Origin: Actinomycetes bacterium
Lineage (GTDB): Bacteria > Actinomycetota > Acidimicrobiia > Acidimicrobiales > RAAP-2
Assembly (NCBI GenBank): GCA_025352305.1
Contig: JANXTQ010000032.1
Location: 1 to 6,703, forward strand
Direction of reading: 5' to 3'
Length of the DNA stretch: 6,703 bases
A program made the translations under genes and the position numbers. Shown here piece by piece: positions 1 to 6,703 of this stretch (the stretch's first letter is position 1; every line of letters begins with the position of its first letter). Below the pieces are notes generated by a model, which was not told the DNA's origin, did no database searches, and saw nothing but the letters and a program-made list of their open reading frames with translations.

Positions 1-482
1 CGCGGAACGAGTCGCTCGACCAGTGCCGAGCCGTCGAACGGCGGAATGGGAAGCAAATTGAATGCGGCCATGAACAGGTTGATGATTCCGAAGTAGAACA
101 CGAAGGTGGCGAAGTTGGAACCGGTGTCGGCCCCCTGGTGAATGAGAATCGACAGAGCCACCCAACCAATAAAAGACAGCACAATATTGGTGAGAGGTCC
201 GGCCAAACTGACGAGGACGCTCTGATTGCGAGGTTTTCTGAGACGCCCAACATTTACCGGCACCGCCTTGGCGTAGCCAATGGGCGGGAAGTGCCCCAGC
301 GCCAAGATCACCGGTAACAGAACTGTTCCAAAGGGATCAATGTGCGAAATTGGATTGAGTGTGAGTCGCCCCGCTCGCTTAGCGGTGTCGTCGCCGTAGT
401 GATTGGCCACCACGCCGTGAGAGACCTCATGAAGTACCACGGCGGGAATGAAGGCGAGGATGCGCAGCAGAAAGGTAATCAT
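1..482 (-). CDS. Site-2 protease family (M50) zinc metalloprotease, 5' part only
   Basis: This is an intramembrane zinc metalloprotease of the short S2P/M50-like group, expected in the cytoplasmic membrane; its substrate is unknown. My translation gives 160 full codons before the left window edge with no stop. The HExxH zinc motif is HEVSH at residues 18-22, inside the first hydrophobic segment (about 3-26). The stretch GRLTLNPISHIDPFGT (38-53) and SLAGPLTN (92-99) are typical of the family. The third metal ligand motif NLLPIPPFDG lies at 142-151, with D150 as the likely ligand. Hydrophobic segments also occur near 54-65, 100-115 and 124-144. The ATG at 482 is the first possible start after the xerD TGA, which is in the same frame 9 nt upstream, so the start is well fixed although no clear Shine-Dalgarno is visible. 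The C-terminus is outside the window. Family assignment is firm; the physiological role is not. Confidence 0.93.
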   Translation of the reverse strand, partial: MITFLLRILAFIPAVVLHEVSHGVVANHYGDDTAKRAGRLTLNPISHIDPFGTVLLPVILALGHFPPIGYAKAVPVNVGRLRKPRNQSVLVSLAGPLTNIVLSFIGWVALSILIHQGADTGSNFATFVFYFGIINLFMAAFNLLPIPPFDGSALVERLVP

Positions 483-491
483 GAGATCAGT

Positions 492-1396
492 TCAGTCACG
501 TTCGTGGGCTCGGGGATGAGCCTCAGCGTAGGCGGACCGTAGTGAGTGAAGTGACACCGCGGTGTAGAGCTGGGTCGTGGCGATGGACGCGTGACCGAGT
601 AGTTCTTGGACCACACGAATATCTGCTCCGTGTTCCAGCATGTGCGTGGCACAGCTGTGGCGAAAAACGTGAGCGCTCAGCCCTTTAGTGCTCACACCCG
701 CCGCCAGTGCGCGTTGGTGAATAATGAGGTCAACTCCCTGGCGGGTCAGGGCCGATCCCCGGTGATTAAGAAAAAGTGACGACTTGGATAGTTCGCTAAC
801 GAGCAACGTTCGACCGCCAGGCTGCAGATATCGCTGCAGGGCGAAGCGAAGCGCTCTGCCCATTGGAACGAGGCGCTGCTTAGAGCCCTTACCCGTCACC
901 AAAATAAGTTCTTCGTCAAAGTCGACGTGACCAATGTGGACCCCGACCGCCTCACTGACGCGAACACCCGTTCCGTACAGCAGTTCGAGCAGGGCCCGAT
1001 CGCGCAGGTCACGGGGCTGCGTTGCATTCACCGACTCAATTAACCGACTCATTAGCTCTTCACTAATGGGTTTCGGCAACGTCTTGGCTCGACGTCCGGC
1101 GCTCACCCGTGCCGTTGGATCGCTCGTGAGTTCACCTTCGTTGAAGAGGAAGTTGAAAAAACCGCGCACCGCGGCCAGGCGACGATTCACCGAACTGGTC
1201 GCGCGCCCGCTCGCTCGTTCATTTGCGACGTAGCGCTCAATAACCCCGGCGTTTACCTCGTCAAAGGAAATCGCGGACGTCTCGAGCCACTGGCAAAATT
1301 CGTGGAGATCACTTCGATAGGCCGAAATGGTCGCGGGACTGCGGCCCTTTTCAATAACCAACCAACCGAGATACTCCGCTATGGCCGCTGGAGCGT

Positions 1397-1400
<4 letters not shown>
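492..1400 (-). CDS. xerD: Site-specific tyrosine recombinase XerD
   Basis: XerD acts with XerC at the dif site to resolve chromosome dimers near division. With the start chosen here the protein has 302 residues, close to the roughly 300 usual for Xer proteins. The N-terminal SAM-like core-binding domain (about 5-90) includes EKGRSPATISAYRSDL. The catalytic domain shows the full set: R147 in GTGVRVSE, K171 in TGKGSKQR, H244 and R247 in HVFRHSCATH, H270 in LLGHASIATT and the nucleophile Y279 in TTQLYT. The C-terminal tail contains HPRA, as in E. coli XerD, and the position after pyrG and a Nudix gene also favours XerD over XerC. The GTG at 1400 overlaps the Nudix stop as GTGA. An in-frame GTG at 1424 would add eight residues; neither has a strong ribosome site. 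I prefer 1400 for the coupling and the length fit. Confidence 0.95.
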
Positions 1401-3633
<2,233 letters not shown>

Positions 3634-3649
3634 TCACCCCTGGTGGATG

Positions 3650-5230
3650 TCAACTGCGCTCGAGTAGACGCCGCGCCAATTCTCGCGATTCGTGCATTTG
3701 AGCACTGCCGGCGAGCATTCGCGAAATTTCATCGACGCGTTGTTCCGAGTTGATTTCACTCACTGTGGTGCTGGTCTCGAGTAAATCCGTGCGCTTCTCG
3801 ACTACGAAATGTCGATCGGCGCGAGCGGCGATAGAGGCGAGATGCGTGACCACAATCACCTGCTGACGTTGAGCGAGCTCGAAGAGACAGTCGCCGATCT
3901 GTTCAGCGACGGATCCACCCACTCCTGCGTCAATTTCGTCAAATACCGCCACCACGTTGTCGCTCACGGTGACCAGTGAGATGGCGAGCAGGACGCGCGA
4001 AAGTTCACCGCCACTCGCGAGACTCTGCAGTGCTCCGGCCGCTCGACCCGGGTTCGGACTGAAGAGCATGTCCATGGAAGAGCCGTCGTCACCGGCGACA
4101 ACAATAGAAATAGTCGCTGCTTTTAACGCCACTCGCTCAAAGTTCCCTTGCACTGAATGAGCAAAATCCGCCGCCGCCGCCGAGCGTTCTTCGAGAAGTT
4201 TCTGCGCGGCCGCTGCTTCGCGGGTCTTTAGCCCGGCCAGTTCGATATCGACAGTTGCCAGGAAATCACTGGCATTTTCGTGAACCTCCAACGATTTAGC
4301 TATCTCTGTCCATTGGGTAAAGACGTCAGAGAGATTTCCTCCGAACTTTCGAGCCAGAGTCTGCAACGTCCCAGCTCGCTGCTCCAGACTCTCCATGATC
4401 TGAGGATCAAAGTCCACGCCGTCAATCTGTCGGCGAAGCTCGCCGACCTGCTCTCTCGCGTCGCGAGCCAGCTCTTCTAGAGCCTCCTTGATGTGCTCCG
4501 TGGGTACCCCACTCGGCAATCGATGAACGGCGCGTGCCCACTGAGACAGAACGCTGTCATCACTGTCGCCGTCGAGCAGTTCAATTGACTCACTAATAAC
4601 TTCGTAGTGCTCTCGCAGAGCCGTCAGTTGAGATAGTCGGTCCAAGACATCGCTCAGTTCCTCCGGCGAGGTGGGGGCAACCTGTTCAATGTCCGCCAAC
4701 TGGAAGCGCAAAAACTCCATTTCACGCACCCGCTGGGCCGAGTCACCACCGAACTGATCCCGTTGGTTCATGAGTTCGCTGACGCGAGAACGGATACCGC
4801 GCAGTTCGGAGTCGTTGATGCGCGCGAACTCATCAACGAGTTTCACAATTTCGCTGCGGTGGCGTAAACGAAGAGAATCGTGTTGACCGTGAATAACAAT
4901 GAGCTCACTCGCGCGGCTGCGCAGAGCCTCCGCACTGGTCGCCAGACCATCGAGAGTTCCACGAAGTCGACCACCCGGCGCACTCTCGCGAGCAAAAGCC
5001 ACCTCTTCGGCTCCGTCTAAAAACACCGCCGCGGCGCGCAGTTCGCCCGCTCCGCGCAGTGAACGGCCGTCGCTCTCGCCCAGACATAACGTCAGGGCGC
5101 CAATCAACAGTGTTTTGCCGGCACCGGTTTCACCCGTCAAGACGTTGAGTCCCGGCGAGAACTCCAAACGTGCTTCGTCAATAGGGCCGAGGCCCACGGC
5201 GTGCAGTGCGCACAGCTGCGTCCTAGGCAT
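3650..5230 (-). CDS. recN: DNA repair protein RecN (SMC-like ATPase)
   Basis: RecN is a cytoplasmic SMC-family ATPase recruited to double-strand breaks, where it supports RecA-dependent repair. The 526 residues show the bipartite ABC ATPase head. Walker A is GETGAGKT (33-40), and the Q-loop region IHGQHD (113-118) is the RecN-type motif. The coiled-coil arms lie roughly at 140-360, rich in Glu, Leu and Arg heptads. The signature motif is LASGGELSR (404-412), Walker B is VAVFDEID (427-434) with D-loop AGVGG, and the H-loop is VTHLASIAARAD (461-472). The protein is somewhat shorter than E. coli RecN (553), mostly because the stretch between Walker A and the GQH motif is reduced. The ATG at 5230 overlaps the nadK stop by 8 bp and places ten residues before AVGLGPIDEARLEF, as expected. 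Identification is secure. Confidence 0.96.
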   Translation of the reverse strand: MPRTQLCALHAVGLGPIDEARLEFSPGLNVLTGETGAGKTLLIGALTLCLGESDGRSLRGAGELRAAAVFLDGAEEVAFARESAPGGRLRGTLDGLATSAEALRSRASELIVIHGQHDSLRLRHRSEIVKLVDEFARINDSELRGIRSRVSELMNQRDQFGGDSAQRVREMEFLRFQLADIEQVAPTSPEELSDVLDRLSQLTALREHYEVISESIELLDGDSDDSVLSQWARAVHRLPSGVPTEHIKEALEELARDAREQVGELRRQIDGVDFDPQIMESLEQRAGTLQTLARKFGGNLSDVFTQWTEIAKSLEVHENASDFLATVDIELAGLKTREAAAAQKLLEERSAAAADFAHSVQGNFERVALKAATISIVVAGDDGSSMDMLFSPNPGRAAGALQSLASGGELSRVLLAISLVTVSDNVVAVFDEIDAGVGGSVAEQIGDCLFELAQRQQVIVVTHLASIAARADRHFVVEKRTDLLETSTTVSEINSEQRVDEISRMLAGSAQMHESRELARRLLERS

Positions 5231-6032
5231 GGCCTTCGCGGAGGCTGTGGCGAAGTCGCGATCCGAGTCCTAGTTTCTCCGTCGCCAAGACTTTGACGCC
5301 TCGCGGATCGTTGCTCACCATGATCGACTCACCGGCGTGCAGTTGACCAACGAGTTTTCCGTCCGCCACGATCGCAGCGTCACGGTCAAGGGTCTGAAGG
5401 CGAATTACCTGGTCCGATCCAACAACAATGGAACGATCAATGGTGAAATGCGGAGCGACCGGGGTCAAGACCAGAACTTCTAACTCGGGACTAAGTACCG
5501 GTCCCCCGGCCGAAAAGTTGTATCCCGTTGACCCAGTGGCCGTGGCGACCATGACCCCATCGGCGGAGTACGTCAAGAACTCGTCCTCACCAATAAAACT
5601 GCGCACGCGCACCATGTGGCCAATCTGATCTCGTTCAACAACCACTTCGTTGAGACAAAATTCGTTTATTGGTTGATCACTGGACGTCACCCGCAGAGCA
5701 ACACGCAACTCCGTCGCCAACTGGTGAGCGAGTGCCCGGTCAACCTCTTCAAAGAGCGATTCGGGGGGTACGGAGAGCAAAAAGCCGACCCGACCCAGGT
5801 TGACGCCCAAGATTTCAGCGTCCGCTTGGTGCGCGAGACGCGCGGCGCGAAGAAACGTCCCGTCGCCTCCGAGACTGACAACCAACGTGTCCGACGAGAC
5901 GTCTACTAGTTCATCGTCATCGACCAAGTAGGTGCGCACGGCAACGGACTGCGCGAGACGTGCTTCGAGTCCCCTCGCCAGAATCAGGGCGTCTTCTCGC
6001 GACGCGTAGGCCACCACCACCACGTCACGCAT
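5223..6032 (-). CDS. nadK: NAD kinase (ATP- or polyphosphate-dependent)
   Basis: NAD kinase phosphorylates NAD to NADP and so sets the NADPH pool. The protein has 269 residues, within the usual 270-300. The diagnostic motif GGDGT is at 55-59, with D57 the likely catalytic base. It is followed by ILGVNLGRVGFL (74-85), LNEVVVER (127-134), YSADGVMVATATGSTGY (155-171), SAGGPVLSPE (174-183) and LTPVAPH (189-195), all hallmarks of the family. The start is the ATG at 6032 because a strong AAGGAGG lies four bases upstream of it; an in-frame codon at 6068 would add twelve residues (MFARYDGEQGGP) ahead of the conserved MRDVVVVAYASRED and has no such site. It is the first gene of the probable operon, overlaps recN by 8 bp at its 3' end, and precedes recN as in other Actinomycetota. 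Confidence 0.96.
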   Translation of the reverse strand: MRDVVVVAYASREDALILARGLEARLAQSVAVRTYLVDDDELVDVSSDTLVVSLGGDGTFLRAARLAHQADAEILGVNLGRVGFLLSVPPESLFEEVDRALAHQLATELRVALRVTSSDQPINEFCLNEVVVERDQIGHMVRVRSFIGEDEFLTYSADGVMVATATGSTGYNFSAGGPVLSPELEVLVLTPVAPHFTIDRSIVVGSDQVIRLQTLDRDAAIVADGKLVGQLHAGESIMVSNDPRGVKVLATEKLGLGSRLRHSLREGHA

Positions 6033-6036
6033 TGGG

Positions 6037-6043
6037 CCTCCTT
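6037..6043 (-). promoter_or_regulatory. Strong Shine-Dalgarno of nadK
   Basis: The minus strand reads AAGGAGG, followed by CCCA and then the ATG at 6032. It is the only strong ribosome-binding site in the window and it decides the nadK start. The internal genes, which overlap or nearly abut, have no comparable site, consistent with translational coupling inside the operon. Confidence 0.85.
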
Positions 6044-6050
6044 GCTCGCC

Positions 6051-6056
6051 ATCGTA
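6051..6056 (-). promoter_or_regulatory. Possible -10 box for the nadK-recN operon
   Basis: The minus strand reads TACGAT, matching the TAnnnT core of actinobacterial -10 boxes. Transcription would start about 6-7 nt downstream, just before the Shine-Dalgarno at 6037-6043, giving a very short leader. No convincing -35 hexamer is present 16-18 bp upstream (the position holds TAGGAG). The location after a probable terminator and before the first gene of a tight cluster is right for a promoter, but the sequence match alone is modest. Confidence 0.35.
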
Positions 6057-6082
6057 CCGAGCGAACAACTCGGCTCCTACTT

Positions 6083-6099
6083 CTTTGAGTCTCTCAAAG
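6083..6099 (-). promoter_or_regulatory. Perfect 7-bp inverted repeat upstream of nadK
   Basis: The sequence is CTTTGAG, a three-base centre, then CTCAAAG, a perfect palindrome of two 7-bp arms. It lies about 27 bp upstream of the candidate -10 box, between the collagen gene and nadK. It could be an operator for a dimeric regulator or a small RNA hairpin (second half of a termination region). It has no U-rich tail on the minus strand. The structure is certain; the function is open. Confidence 0.45.
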
Positions 6100-6111
6100 G
6101 TCGTTCGTTAC

Positions 6112-6132
6112 CGAGGACCCAGCGGTTCCTCG
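6112..6132 (-). terminator. Hairpin after the collagen-like gene, likely terminator
   Basis: Ten bases after the stop codon at 6143-6145 the minus strand can fold a GC-rich stem: CGAGGAACC pairs with GGGTCCTCG around a GCT loop, nine positions with a single A-G mismatch. It is well placed to end the collagen-like transcript. There is no U run after the stem, so it is not a classic intrinsic terminator; terminators without a U tail have been proposed for Actinomycetota. A second hairpin follows at 6083-6099 and could act in tandem. Confidence 0.45.
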
Positions 6133-6142
6133 AGCGGGAGAA

Positions 6143-6703
<561 letters not shown>

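Noticed and set aside
4899..5273. Plus-strand reading frame of 124 codons opposite recN and the nadK end
   Set aside because: It lies fully antisense to RecN Walker A and NAD kinase coding sequence; the Arg/Ser/Pro/Ala-rich product is a GC-driven shadow.
6033..6068. Longer nadK from 6068
   Set aside because: The extra twelve residues are not family-like, and the strong AAGGAGG at 6037-6043 fits only the ATG at 6032.

Overview
The window is a compact stretch of bacterial chromosome in which every gene I can support lies on the minus strand, so it reads right to left. In transcription order it holds the 3' part of a collagen-like (Gly-X-Y) protein gene, then nadK (NAD kinase), recN (SMC-like DNA repair ATPase), pyrG (CTP synthase), a Nudix hydrolase of the ADP-ribose pyrophosphatase type, xerD (tyrosine recombinase) and the 5' part of an M50 site-2-protease gene that runs off the left edge.

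The order nadK-recN-pyrG-Nudix-xerD is the one known from Actinomycetota, for example the ppnK-recN-...-pyrG-Nudix-xerD run in Mycobacterium tuberculosis. That is the main reason to place the organism there. GC is only mid-50s percent (estimated by counting a few lines) and gene spacing is very tight. This fits a streamlined, moderate-GC lineage, such as an aquatic member of Acidimicrobiia, better than a streptomycete or mycobacterium. That lineage call is inference; no rRNA or lineage marker is present.

Layout. Positions 6143-6703: collagen-like gene, 42 perfect Gly-X-Y triplets with a 13-triplet super-period, then a 60-residue non-collagenous tail. Positions 6033-6142: the only real intergenic space (110 bp), holding two strong small hairpins, a weaker one, a possible -10 box and a strong Shine-Dalgarno. 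Positions 492-6032: five genes with overlaps of 8, 4 and 4 bp and only a short gap (61 bp with the start I chose) before pyrG. The S2P gene begins 9 nt after the xerD stop, at 482. There is no gene-free stretch above 300 bases, and I see no RNA gene, IS element or CRISPR array.

The central genes form one probable operon of housekeeping functions: NADP supply, double-strand-break repair, CTP synthesis, nucleoside-diphosphate clean-up and chromosome-dimer resolution. The collagen-like gene is separated from them by a probable terminator and looks like a lineage-specific surface or secreted protein. It is the least ordinary element here.
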